Assembly: GCF_963678975.1 (NCBI RefSeq)
Contig: NC_089279.1
Span: forward strand, 32,948,660 to 33,012,659
Direction of reading: 5' to 3'
From: Dysidea avara
Lineage: Eukaryota; Porifera; Demospongiae; Dictyoceratida; Dysideidae
DNA length: 64,000 bases
The notes below the pieces were generated by a model. The model saw nothing but the letters and a program-made list of their open reading frames with translations. It ran no database searches and had not been told where the DNA came from. Of this stretch, positions 25,769-38,400 are shown piece after piece. Numbering within the stretch: the stretch's first letter is position 1; each line of letters starts with the position of its first letter. The position numbers and the translations under genes are program-made.

Positions 25769-28700
25769 ATGGAGCAAAACGGACTCACGGAGTTATCAAA
25801 CGCTTTACCAGACGATGAGGATTTGCCTGTAATACACGTTGAGATATGTCAGCATCCTACCAGGTATGCACGAAATAGTGAGTTTTGCAATTGCTCTTTT
25901 TCCCCATGTTTAGTGTTGCAAACACGGATTCAGTGGCAAGGTTCGGAGCAAAGGTGGTGTCACAGTTACAAGGTCGCTATGTCATGGATGAAGTGACTGT
26001 GACAGAATTTGAGGACCCACAAATACAAGAACATGTCTCCATGGTTACCATCAGTTATGTGGAGTCCAAATCAGCTGCAGACCACGTGAGCCATTCTTGC
26101 ATTTTGTGTGCAATTTCTTGCCACTGGTTTTTCTCCGTAATTTCCAGTTGCTGAAGTATTCAGAGACTCGATTTGCCTTCCATGTTTATCAGTTACATGA
26201 GGACACTCCGGTGTCTGAAGAAATTGAAGAGGAAGAGCAGATTACAGCTGCACGGCATTGGCTCCTTCCATCAGGTAGTGACCCCATCCATCTGGTGATG
26301 TTATGCATTATTGTGCTCTGTGTTATGTAGTGGAGTTCCAAGGATTGTGGGAAAGCCTGGTGTTTGACAGTGATGTGAAAGAAAAGGTTACAACGTTTAT
26401 ACATGGTAGCTAGTGTGTACTAGAAGGTTTGACCTGTGCATGGTAGCTGTTCTTGTACAGAAAGACCAGATACCCTAATGAATTATATTTAGTTTAGAAC
26501 TCTGAAATTAAGACAATTTTTGGCTTAAATGTGGATATGGCAGGCTTCTTCCAAAGGGAAATTTTCACGCTTTTTTCCAATTGGCTTTAGTATGCAAAAT
26601 TTCCCCCCTAGAAATTTGCGGCTTGATCATTTTTAAGTATTATATTAATGCATAAAAGATGCTGAGGAAGCAAAAATTTCCTCCCTGCAATCCACAGATA
26701 TTTCATCCTCCAAAAGCCCCACTACATATATGGTACCATTTGGGCAAATGCTCAATGGAAATGTAACTTTAAATTAAAAATATAAAAAATCTTTATACAT
26801 GCTGTTATTATAATATTACTGTGCTCTCTCATGTGTAGCTGTTGCAGTATGCTCGGACTACATTGTTGTTTTCAGACAAGTAACTACTCTAATAAAACAT
26901 ACATCATGTTATGATCACTACACTCACAGAGAGGTCAACAGTAACATTGTGTCCTGGAATAGAGTAATACTACTACATGGTGGGTGTGTCTTTATAATGA
27001 TGTGATGCTGTCATGTCTCATGTGATCCACAAAGGACCTCCTGGAACAGGAAAGACCTCACTTTGTAAAGCACTAGCTCAAAAGTTGTGCATTAGATTTT
27101 CTGATAGGTGAGTGCATGCGCGCGCATGTGTGTGTAATGAAGTTGTATTTTAGGTATCTTTATGGCGAACTAGTAGAGATTAACAGTCACAGTTTGTTCT
27201 CCAAGTGGTTCTCTGAGGTAAGCTCCACTTCCTTATTGTACAGACACTAGAGCCACACCCACTAACAGAGTGGCAAACTGGTGCAAAAAATGTTCAGCAA
27301 GATTCACAAGTTGATTGATGATCCTGATTCACTAGTTTGTGTATTGATCGATGAAGTGGGACCATGTTATGTATGATCACAATATACACTCACCCCAAAT
27401 TATTTAGGTTGAGAGTTTGACTGCTGCCAGAAAGTCAGCAATATCTGGTAGTGAACCATCTGATGCTATCAGAGTAGTGAACGCTGTACTCACTCAAATT
27501 GACCAAATTAAGAAGTGAGTGTTTGTATACACACTGGTTGATGTTGATGCTTGAACACAAAGACACTGAGCACTTAGTTAAGATCCAAAAATATGTTATT
27601 CCACTAGCAGTTAGGACACATTGGTGTTAGTCAAAAATTCCATTAGTTGTGTAGTTGTTGATGACCTTGAACCCAATTTAAAATTTTATGACTGAAAAAT
27701 CAAGCCACCTCTCTAATGTAGTTGTTTCCTGAATAGATATTCCACTAGGGCTTTGGCTCTTTTACACAATGTTCAAAAATATTAATCAAGTTGTTTGAAG
27801 GAGCAATCTAGTTTTATTACATTTGTGTGCATAATGTCTTACACAGCTAATATGTGTGTTTTATTAGAGTATTTGTTTGTGTAATGTATTGGATCACCCT
27901 CTTTAGGTGTTCAAATGTTATCATTCTCACCACATCAAACATTACTGAAGCCATTGATCTAGCATTTGTTGATCGGTAAGTATCATCTTAATTAGTGCAC
28001 ACAACAAAGTGATCATTATCATTATTTTATTAGAGCTGATGTGAAACAGTATATAGGCCTACCATCGATGGCTGCTGTATACAAAATATACCACTCTTGT
28101 ATCAACGAGTTAGTCAGAGTTAGTGGGGAGCTACACCCATTATGCTTGCATTAGCCACGCCTTTTTGCAGGCTGGAATAATATCACCCGCACAACAGATC
28201 CTGGAGTTAAGGTTGGTACACTTATACATGCGAGCAGGCAGTCATTTAAGTTTTGTTTGAAGTGTTGACACTTTTAGTGATGCTGAATGTTTTATTGTGT
28301 GTTTAGAGCATTGGAGGTGATGAGGTTTATTGAGAATGATGCCACATTGCTGAGCTTAAAACTTCGTGATATTGCAAGGTCAGCAATTGACACATGCACA
28401 TATAACTATGGTACCCTTTTAACAAACAGAACAAGTTGTTCACACACGTATATACACACTACCACATACACAGCTGAGCATGAAAATGATTATGCAATAA
28501 TTGTCAATACTGTACATTATAATTATTATGTTGAAACAATATTTGTATCATCCAAGTTTGGTGTATTGAACATGATGGCTTGCCATAGAATATAATAGTG
28601 ATATTGGTCTATTTTAGTACTGATCTCACCACACAATGCCATTAAACAATGGTGTTGTAGATTAGACGTTTAATAGAAAGTTTAGGTATTGTAATAAAGC

Positions 28701-29383
28701 AGTCAAACACTCTAATATAACAGTCAGACACTTTATTATAGTTTCAATCACAACCGATATACCATATAGCCTAAATATTTCGAGGTTGAGCAATGTTGCT
28801 AAAAATAAAATTTTTGTGGATTTGCAAACACTCCCAAAATGTATTAGACTATATGGAGGTCTAAGTATTTCAAGGCTAAATTTTCACTGATAAGCCCCAA
28901 AACCGCAAAAATTTTCCCCCTTATAATATTTAGGCTTTATGGTACTGTGATACTGTCAATACTACTACTACTATACGACTCTACACATTTTACTGATTGT
29001 CACTAAACTGAGTCCTGATTGACTAAGCTTCCTAATAGGTGTCTGTTTTGTAATTACAGGACTAGTTTTCAACCACAATTGAGCATGTAAACTATGTTGT
29101 ACCTAAAATAATTCCCTTGAATTTGTGCAGCTCTGCATGATAAAATACATCTATTTTTTGCTGTAGTAAGAGTGTCGGGTTTAGTGGTCGCAGTTTGAGG
29201 AAGATGCCATTTCTGGCCCACACCTTCTACCAACAAGTATGACATCATCATTACCATGGTGACCACCCTATCATTGTCATATATCACCAGGCAGGTGCAA
29301 TCACCATGGAAACCTTTCTAACACTACTGGACAAAGCTGTCGTTAAACAAAAAATGGAAGAAAAACAGTTAGCCACACAATAA
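25769..29383 (+). CDS. TRIP13: TRIP13 / PCH2 AAA+ ATPase (pachytene checkpoint 2 homologue)
   Basis: Sixteen exons: 25769-25863, 25914-26085, 26148-26274, 26331-26386, 26839-26879, 26930-26979, 27035-27107, 27154-27217, 27269-27355, 27408-27514, 27907-27975, 28034-28118, 28171-28211, 28307-28378, 29167-29236, 29291-29383. Total 433 residues (human 432). Domain order: N-terminal substrate-adaptor region; Walker [10 protein letters not shown] across exons 6-7; pore-loop region [15 protein letters not shown]; Walker B VLIDEVESL across exons 9-10; sensor-1 TTSNIT; sensor-2 and lid with [14 protein letters not shown]. It remodels closed HORMA proteins (MAD2, HORMADs) with p31comet in the spindle checkpoint and meiosis. 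All ATPase motifs are intact. It converges on the epimerase gene, with 115 bases between stops. Confidence 0.96.
28762..28942. mobile_element. TA-flanked MITE, CCATATAGCC termini (TRIP13 intron 14)
   Basis: The 181-base element begins CCATATAGCCTAAATATTT and ends with the mirror AATATTTAGGCTTTATGG, with TA on each side. A second copy of the same family is at 37426-37632. They share AATGTATTAGACTATATGG in the middle. Confidence 0.85.
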
Positions 29384-29498
29384 CTGGAATTCATAAAATA
29401 ATAATTTAATACATGATACGTATAAATACAATGTAACTGTGTCTTGTATGTCACAATGAAATGAAATGAAAAAATATATACACTATAATACACTATCA

Positions 29499-32400
29499 CT
29501 ATTCATTGTACTGTACAAATTCATACCCAACCATATCCATTACTGGTTTACAAATTTCCTCTATTGTACGTATCTGGTCGGAACTCATGTGATCTTGCCA
29601 CCAATCCATGCTCTGTTGGCCGATTCGTTCACCTGTTGATAGTTTGAAATGGTTGCTACGGGTTATCTGTAGAACATAGTGTTGTGCCAAAGGTGGAATG
29701 GGCATAGAAACAAACTGGAATAGAGTTTTAATTGTATTTTCTGGTTCCAGAATTAGGTCTTCCAATCGCATGACAAGATATGATTCAAGAGACATGTTAG
29801 CATTGTTAATCAGAGAACTGGCAGTGTCTACATACCATAAGTAAGCTAATAATTTGATGTGATCTTCCCTCCGGGATTCCCCTGTGGTAATTGCATTCAA
29901 CTCTTTCCACACAGCAGCATAAAGGGCAGCATTACGATCACTATCAATGCAGCTAGAATGCTTGTAAGTGTACTTCAAGTCTTCTACAACGTTCTTGTAT
30001 TCTTCACTTTTTAGCAATGCTGCTACCCAAGCACGAGGATCTCGGATTATGTAAATCACTCTAGCTGAGGAACCGATTGCTTTAGCTGCCCAGGGTAGCT
30101 TCAAGTTCCACATTCCATCTTGAGTGGTCATTACTAGTCGAGCGTTTGGTCTCTGTTGTGCCACATGAAGAAGTTCACTCATGATACCATCCTTGTCTGA
30201 CTCAAGGTTTCGTTTAAGATGACTCAACGGGTTATGAAAGAATGAAGCCAGCCAGCCAGCCATCATCGTGTTCTTATCCATATCATTCTCGTTCCAAACA
30301 CAAGGGTCAATAAAGTGTCCAAACACATGCTCAATGTCTGGATACTGTACAGCAACAGAGGGTATCTTTACATGGAGAAAATCAGGGCTGCGATCAAACA
30401 TACCAGAAATCACCTCAGCACCGGAGAATTTAAGTGAAGAAATAAAGACATGCGGCAAAGAATACCTCGTGTAGGTTACATGTGATTGAATCACTTGAGG
30501 TTGTAGGAATATAAATGTTATAAGTAAGACGGAAAATAATGATGCTGCGATGGTTATCATCAAGTGCAAATAAATATTCAGCCAGTGATTGACTACCTCA
30601 GCCCACGATGATTTAGACAGCACCACAAGCACTGCTGTTACCAGAGACACTATAAAGAACAAGACGTTGAATAAATTAGTAATCACTTCATGGTGAACAA
30701 CAAGGTAAGCAGGTTCATAGTTTTCAAATCCATACCAGATCCATTTACCACTGGTGGTTGCTATGCTACCATAACCAGGGAAACCAAGCCATTTGAATCT
30801 GGCCAATGGGTCATTATGATCAGTTGCTATGGAAACATTGTACTTGATTTCATCAATTGTCATGGTAACATTGACACCGTGTTTTCCTGATGCAGAGAAA
30901 TGTGGCGGGGTTACTATAGGTCCTTGTCTGTAAAGTAGGTACGCCACTCTAGTAGGTGTGTCAGTCGTCATTGGAACAGTTATGTTAACAAACTGTGTCT
31001 CACGTGTGTCACGTTCACACGGATATTCAAACCCACCAATCATAATGTTCCCACCACTGTGAGGTAGTTTAGCTGGTTTATCCACCGTCCAGTGCACATA
31101 ATAATACTTGCCTTTATTTAATAGTTCAGCTACTTTCCCCTGCAGTTTTAGTAGTCCTGCCCGCATGTTGAATACGGCACTAAGAGAGGTTGTCTTTGAG
31201 TGTGGGTGTAGGGTAACATGATCGACAACAAGCAGCACATCAGAGGTAAGAAGGAAAACACTCCGGTACACACTGGATAGTCCGAGATGTGAGGAGTAGG
31301 ATGATGCTGCCTCTCCACTGATAAACACTGTGTCCAGTTCTTCATAAGTGGCCACCAAATGTGCTGTAGAGTTCTCCACACCTGAGAATGTACAGACAGA
31401 AAGACACACATACACACTCAAATATCTGCGCTATGTGTGAATGTTAGGTTGATGAACAACACAAGTACGTAACTACACGTAATATAAGACAAGTACGTAA
31501 CTACACGTAATATAGCACAAAAGTACCTATACTATAACCCATTACTATACAATAAAATCATGTGTGCATTATGTTACTCGAGTTCTTTATTGTGTGACTC
31601 ATTTGAGAATAACACACTAGGACCACAAAATTACCTGTAGGTATTGTATGCCAACTACTGCACTGCTGCATCATCAGATATGGTCATTGTGATGATGCAA
31701 CATGCTTGAAAAACTGATGTGATAATTGGAAACAACTCAACCATGGAGAGGTGCTAAATCATTTAATCCCAACTGTTGGTAGTAATGCCCTACTAAAAGA
31801 TTTCCTGAAAGGCTGCTTAATCGGATTGATGGATTCCTGGGTATATGCCAGGTGCTATTTGCTGGTATTCCTGCTACAGTATATTAAAATTTAAACACTA
31901 CTTACACACACGCACACACACGCACGCACATACCCACAACATACATACAACTACAAACAACATTACAAACACACATTGCAGACTCACCGGCAGCATTCCA
32001 GTTAAAGCACTGGTAACACTCTCCCAGTTGTCCCTCATATGGAGCACTACACTTAGCTTCTGATGATGGCCCAAACAGTAACGCATTATTAAGTACAGTC
32101 ATCTTAGGCCCATAGTAGCCATCTGTGATGAATGGTTCCCCTCTTGGCCAAAAGGTGAATGACAGTTGATCAGGATGATCATGTTGAGGGCTAAAAGACC
32201 CCCACCCATCTACCGCCGACTTGTAGAGTCCTTTACTGACCACAGTGTGTAAGGCGTGACCCATCAGGACACCTGATTTGAATGACAAGAACGTGTGTTC
32301 AGCTGGAGTTCCGCCCCCATAAGTAGCCACACCCCAATCACTGAATAGTAGCAAACTGGAGTCAATGTTAGGAACTTGTGGCATGATCTCATCATTGTAC

Positions 32401-33464
32401 CAAATAAATTCCAAATGATATGTTGACCACTGTTGAGAATAAGTTGGCTTCAGAATTCCTCGGCTGATTCTGGCTCGTGAAATTTCACCGGCTAACCAGT
32501 TTGCAAATCCAGTTCTCATTACATAAGAGTCTAAAAAGACCAAGTGTGCCTCAGGGCCATAGGACCACACTGCACTGGAGTCAGCAATCCCAACATTTTC
32601 TTGATAACCAGGAAGTAGTGTGCCATAAAGGAACCAGAAGTATTCCATTAACCAAGCGTGTCCATAGTAGGAGAGACCAAGATGGCGGCTGGCCAGAAAT
32701 GCAAACGTCATGATAGGCAGTGATGTGTACGTTGAAGAAGACACACCCTGTGACAGTGATCCATCCACAACTAATGATAAAAGTGTCATGGATACGTTGA
32801 GATGAGAGGTGGTGAGCTTTACCCACTGACTTGCACGTTGGTCATGTGAGCTAACAACTAATGCACCAACCAAAAGAGCCACACAGTTGACAAATGTGTC
32901 CGTCTGCACGTGATGCCTACCCCATCCACTTATCTTGAACCTCTCAAAATATCGTTGAGTTGATAGTCTAATTTTGGTGAAGATTGTCTTGCGTTGTTCA
33001 ACTCCTAGTGTGTTGTAGAGTAAATCGTAGGCAGTTGCTAGACCGACCAGAGTGTGTGATATTGGTATGTCATCATGAGGTGCTGCAGCTACTTCCCATG
33101 ACTGGTATCCAGCTAAGGTGTCCATGTACGTGTGTGCCATTTTCAATGCTTCGCGGTCTTTAGGATACAACAAGCAATACATGGCCAATACACAGAGGTT
33201 ATCTCCATAAACTTCATTCACACTTCCTTTGAAGTCACTGACGCTCTCTGGCGGTAGATAAGTAGCCCTGTCATTTTTCATTAGCTCAACTGCGTGAGTT
33301 ATTTTGTCCGCAATGTGCTTGTGAGAAGTGGCCGCTTTAATTCTCAAATTTGATACGCTATCATAGTTGAAGTACAGCATCGGATGGGGAGGATCTGTAG
33401 TGGTGGATGTTATCTCAGCGAGTAGCAGCAAGAGTAATCCGATGATGCTGGCTACAACTCCCAT
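29499..33464 (-). CDS. Dermatan-sulfate epimerase-like enzyme with C-terminal sulfotransferase domain (DSE/DSEL family)
   Basis: Two exons, 33464-31988 and 31381-29499, joined in phase (intron 606 bases), give 1,119 residues; vertebrate DSEL is about 1,200. The start is the ATG in CACCATGG at 33464, and the upstream in-frame codons are not needed. Residues 1-20 form a signal peptide (hydrophobic LLLLLL core). The epimerase half shows YGDNLCVLAMYC, NCVALLVGALV, WGVATYGGGTPAE, HDHPDQLSFTFWP and YGPKM, matching DSE active-site regions including the HxHPDQ histidine. Two hydrophobic segments follow in the middle of exon 2. The C-terminus has a PAPS-type sulfotransferase with SLPHVFISSLKFSGAEV (5'-phosphosulfate loop) and RVIYIIRDPRAW (3'-phosphate motif). 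It probably epimerises glucuronate to iduronate in the Golgi; the sulfotransferase activity of DSEL proteins is less well established. Confidence 0.92.
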
Positions 33465-33550
33465 GGTGAACAAAGGCGGTGGAACGCTTACCGCGCATTA
33501 TTTAGAGCAAAATGAGCATTATTTAGAAGCAAAGATGCGCATTATTTGAA
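33465..33550. promoter_or_regulatory. 86-base bidirectional 5' region with three direct repeats
   Basis: Between the epimerase start codon (minus) and the ATG at 33551 (plus), the decamer GCATTATTTA or its close variant occurs at about 33495, 33516 and 33539, spaced 21-23 bases (about two helical turns). This suggests a repeated factor-binding site serving both genes; the function is inference. Confidence 0.5.
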
Positions 33551-34443
33551 ATGGAAAAAGACACACGGAATAGCGATAAGATAGCATCTAAGATATCAGA
33601 GAATCTGAAGACTGTGAATAATAATCTGAGTAAGGGTGATGTGAAAAATAAAAGGCTCATTATCTGCTTGAATATCTGGTAAGCCTGAGGGGTCCAACAT
33701 ACCGAATCTGACATTTATCTGGATATAGAGTTTTCTATGTTCAGATGAGAGACTTTGGAGGATCTAGATCTCCACTAATGGACCTTGTCCACATTGACAT
33801 CATACCATAAAAATGGCGTATGTTGTATTGCCATGGTGAGGCATGCATACTTAGAAAACAAATGGTCTGGTGGGCCTATTTTGCGTGTACCGGTAATCAG
33901 ATCATGTTTTTGCATATTGGTATATCGGATCAGTAACATGTATATGCAGATGCAGATATACATAAACATCTATTTTGGAGCCTCATGCTGTAGTAAGCAA
34001 CACCTGTTTATGTAATGTCAACTCACTCAACTGTTGATTAAAGCCACTTTATTAATGTATTTAACGTGTAGCTCTTTAGAGAGAAGGTCTATGCCACCAT
34101 ATCAGATCGGCTTTGCTTATCATGATCAGCTTGATAATATTCAGTTATTGGAATATCGGCTAAAAGTCATATCGGTGCACCGATAATTTTTTAGTCCTGA
34201 ATTTTGATGGTCCTAAAGATTTTGTTAAAGATTGTGTTCTTCACACTAGGCAACAGTGTTAAGTTGATGCAAGAGTTGGCAGATGATGTGAAGGTCACAT
34301 TGGAAACTCAAACACATTTGAATCAAGTAAGCAAATCCACGTGTTTGCTTTTATATGATGTCCTGTCTTATCTACAGACCATTGAGCCATTCATGAACTG
34401 CATCAGTTATCACTCAAATACTAACACACACAATACTAATTAA
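33551..34443 (+). CDS. Small unrecognised protein, three exons
   Basis: Exons 33551-33678, 34257-34326 and 34378-34443 join in phase to an 87-residue protein. It starts Met-Glu-Lys-Asp and is rich in Lys, Asn, Ser, with a helical-looking stretch VKLMQELADDVKVTLET. Splice sites are TG|GTAAGC, CAACAG|TG, CAA|GTAAGC and CTACAG|AC. The alternative acceptor six bases upstream (ACTAG|GC) would give an early stop. I do not recognise the family; the size and helical composition would suit a subunit of a coiled-coil complex. Support is the clean exon structure and the divergent promoter with the epimerase gene. The final 12 residues (Asn/Thr/His-rich) look unconserved, so the last exon may be wrong. 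Confidence 0.45.
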
Positions 34444-34899
34444 TTGTATAGCATTCTAATCTGTTTCAGTGTTGGGGCTGAGATCATTCTAAATGACAAG
34501 TACGGTACAGGTCTGGTTAAGCGAGATCCTTTTTGAAATGAGAATTTATGTACCTTAAGTCAGTATATGTAACTGTCAAGATGGCTGTGTGGCAAAGTAC
34601 CAGTGAATGGGGATAACTGAAAGGATTTTTTACTAACTTATGTGGAGTCTGGGTGGTATAAACATAACTGTGACAAGATTAAATCTAAAGTTGAGATAAA
34701 TGATTGAGAAGGAAATAGCAAGCTGAAATATAGTCTAATAGTTCTCTACAAAAAACCGATTAACTGCTGGTAATGATGAGACGAGAGGTGTCTTATTTAT
34801 TAAGACAACATACAACATAAGTAGATACAGGGGTCTAGACTAGGGTACCAGTACCATGCACCATATCTAACATCTATATGTCTGTATGCATGCCATAGG

Positions 34900-35370
34900 C
34901 CTGTACTGACAATAGACAAACTCCATAATAAGGCTTTATAGCATATAGAAATAACCGTTGCCCCTAGCAACCTGAATTTCCCATTATTTTTAGGTGATAA
35001 CGTCTAAAGTAACTTCTCCAAATTTTAAAGGATAGCATATAATTGTCTTAAGATGTGACATTTTGAAATTTGTGGTTTCCCCATGCATATCTATGTGAGA
35101 GGGCTACAGTTGCCCCTTCTGAACAATCACAAAAATGAGGTACTTCAACATATGCAAACATTCAAAAGTTCAATTTTACATAATTTGTAGGTGTGAATGA
35201 TGTATGGGAAAATTGCAACTTCAAAATGTCATATCTCTTGACTTATTTATGCTATCCTTTTAAAACTTGGAGAAGTGACTTAAGACATTGACACCTACAA
35301 ATAATGTAAAATTTAGGTTGCTAGGGGCAACGGTTGGATTTTTCATTATTATGAAATTTGCCTATTCTAA
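34900..35370. mobile_element. MITE with long inverted repeats just upstream of the deaminase-LOG gene
   Basis: Arms of about 180 bases: ACCGTTGCCCCTAGCAACCT near 34947 is mirrored near 35330, and the matching continues through CTTCTCCAA and GGATAGCATA to the loop near 35130. The outer limits are approximate. The right end lies about 90 bases before the start codon at 35462, so it may form part of that gene's promoter region. Confidence 0.75.
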
Positions 35371-35461
35371 TACCACTTGCGGTAATTTAAATTAAACACC
35401 AGCGCATCCAGGTTTGAATCACGAGTTCAGCCACCACCAAAGTGATTGAGTGAACAGACTA

Positions 35462-38400
35462 ATGGCGGCTTCTAATCTGAGTGAAGAGCTACGATGTTAT
35501 ATCCGGACTATCCCGAAAGCGGAGCTACACGTGCACGTGGAAGGAACGCTGGAGCCAGAGACGATGTTCAAAATTGCTCAACGCAACGGAATCTCCGTAC
35601 AAGGCACAGTAGAGAGTCACAAGGAAAGACGAGCCAAGTTCAAGGTCAGCTTAGTGAGTGTTTTTACAGTGTTAACGCAACAACTGTTCATATTTTTTTA
35701 CTGTTTCAATAACCAAAATTCAAATTTCGTGATTTTAACAAATGCACTGAATCTGTTAAAGACTTAAAAGAGCTCAGTTCAAATTGAAAACTAATGTCAC
35801 CTTCTGAGCAAAAGTTATGGGTAATAATGTGCAAAACATTGTCGCACCATCACACATTTTGGGGTGTTACTATTCAGTGGACTGGACTGACATATTTTGT
35901 GCTTTGCACATTCTATGGTTGAATTTATGGAATCTTGCTAGTAAGCACCCTTAGGGCACCTGCAGCCCACTTCTAAATGCTGAAGATAAGCAGTGGATAT
36001 GCAAAAACTGTAATTTACTATATCGTTCATTATGCCACTGTATATATATTACCCTGGAGTGGTGTGTAGTAATGCTGCAGGCAGTGCAGGGAATGTGACA
36101 GCAATAGTTAACCAGCAATCAACTTGCTAGTAGACAATATATCCTTCAAGATATCCTTAGAACAAACTAGAGGAGCAAACTAGTCTTGCTAGTCTCACTG
36201 CTATAGACTTCTGTTTCAGTGCAAGGGATTATCAATTAAAGATTATAAGCACTCGTGCTGAAAAATCTGATTGGTAAGCTCCTGCACTGAACTAGAGGTC
36301 TGACTATGCAAGACTAGCTAGCTTGCTCCTCAAGTTTGCTAGGGATATCTTGAAGGATACTGTCTACTGGCAAGTTGATCGCTGGTTAACTATTGCTATC
36401 ACATTCCCTGCACTGCCTGTAGCATTACTACACACCAGGGTAAGGAATGTGTGCTGAGTAGCGAAATTATTAAGAGACAGTTTTTGCACATTCCACTGTT
36501 TGTCTTCAGCATTTAGAAGTGGACTGCAGGTGCCCTAAGGGTGCTTAGCTATTAGCAAGACCCCATAAATCCAACCATAGAATGTGCAAAAACCAAAAAT
36601 ATGTCAGTCCAGTCCACTGAATAGTAACACCCCACATTTTGGCTCATACATTTGTTTTAAATAATGCTAAAGTGATGGAATTTTTACCATACATTCATCA
36701 AGTGTTCATTTCACCAGAAAAGGTGACAAATATTTCAAAAATGCTAATTAAAGCATTTTATCATTTGGAAAGATTTATAACCTCAAAATATAAAATTAAC
36801 CTTGCTCATGACTAACAGCATCAAAACGTGCTAGTTAATCTACCAGCAAAGCTGTACACCAAAGTTCATAGGATGGTACGGGAAAACTATACTCGTGAAA
36901 TTATCTTACTACACCAAGTGCGCTCAGTGTTTTTATATAATTGCTATCTATGCTCTAGTGGCATAGCATTGCACTTTAAAACGGAAGTCCAGAAAACACG
37001 AAATAACGGAATAAGCGAAAATTGCATTCTTAACATTTTACTATTATTTATACCTTCTACAGCATTTATACAATACTCACCTCGTAGCAATTCCACCGAG
37101 AATGCAGTCGTGATGGCAGACAACACAAAGACGATCCTCAGAGCGAGCTTTAAATAGAATGAGCACAAAACTAACCACTCCAGAATAATCTAACTATAAG
37201 CTAAACTACTTTCTAATACACTGTACTACACAATCGCTACAAAACTATAAGTTTTTCTAGTAGCTATACTTGCTTATACCAGCCATCACACACAAGTAAC
37301 TGCCCTAATTTATTAGAGTAAAGTGATGGGAGCTAAACACAGCACTTAACCCTTTTGAATTTATATCACAGTTGTTTGGTGATGGATAATTCACAAAGCT
37401 GAGGAAGGTTAGCTAAAGTAGATTACCGTATAGCCTAAATATTTTGAGGAGTAAATATTTCGAGGTTGAGCAATGTTGCTAGAAATAAAGTTTTCACGGA
37501 TTTACAAACACTCCCAAAATGTATTAGACTATATGGAGGTCTAAATATTTCAAGGGTAAAATTTTCGCTGATAACACCCAAAACTGCAAAATCAGCGAAA
37601 ATTTTCCTCCTTGAAATCTTTAGGCTATACAGTATTTCAGAGTAGATTTTCTTGGGATGGAGTGTTTTGTCACTAATTAATTTGTGCAGTTACTCGTGTG
37701 CGACAGTTGGTATAAGCAAGTATAGCAGAAAGAACTTAGTGTTGTAGCGATTGTGTAGCAAAGTGTATTAGAAAGTAGTTTAGCTTAGATGGAGTGATCG
37801 GAATAACGGAACAGCAGAATAACGGAATAAGCGGAAATTACATTCTTAACATTTTTGCTACTATTTATACCTTCTACAGCATTTATACAATATTCACCTC
37901 GTAACAATTCCACCGAGAATGCAATCGCGATGACAGACAACACAAAGGAAATCCTCAGGGCGATCATAAAATAGAATGAGCACAAAACTATATTCCATGT
38001 TTTTTGGACTCCCCTTTAAAACTATAGAAAACATGTAGCTAGCTACATAATCAGTTATATATGCCACCTTTGATTTCGCAACTTTTTTACTCAGGCTTTT
38101 TAAAGCCACACCATTTTTTAACAGCTTGGTTGTTTTGTGTGGTTAACAATTATACCATCAGTTTGCACAAACCAAAAGTTACTAACTTTAATTATGCAAC
38201 TTTTATTACTTTTTTTATCTGTTTAAAGCCAGCAGAAAGCATGCAGCAGAAAGCTAAATGTCTGTATATAGAACTAAAATGATATAATCATTGTCAGCTG
38301 CTTTTTATAATATACACTGTAAGCTTGGGATATAAACGTGAATGCGGAATGCTAGAATGCTTTGAGAAACTTAATCACACTAAGAATAAGACAGTTACAT

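Noticed and set aside
33375-33473. Upstream in-frame extension of the epimerase start
   Set aside because: The extra codons begin with TTG; the ATG at 33464 has a strong CACCATGG context and directly opens the signal peptide.
35395-35440. tRNA-like box B (GGTTTGAATCACGAG) upstream of the deaminase-LOG gene
   Set aside because: No matching A box at the right distance and no cloverleaf.
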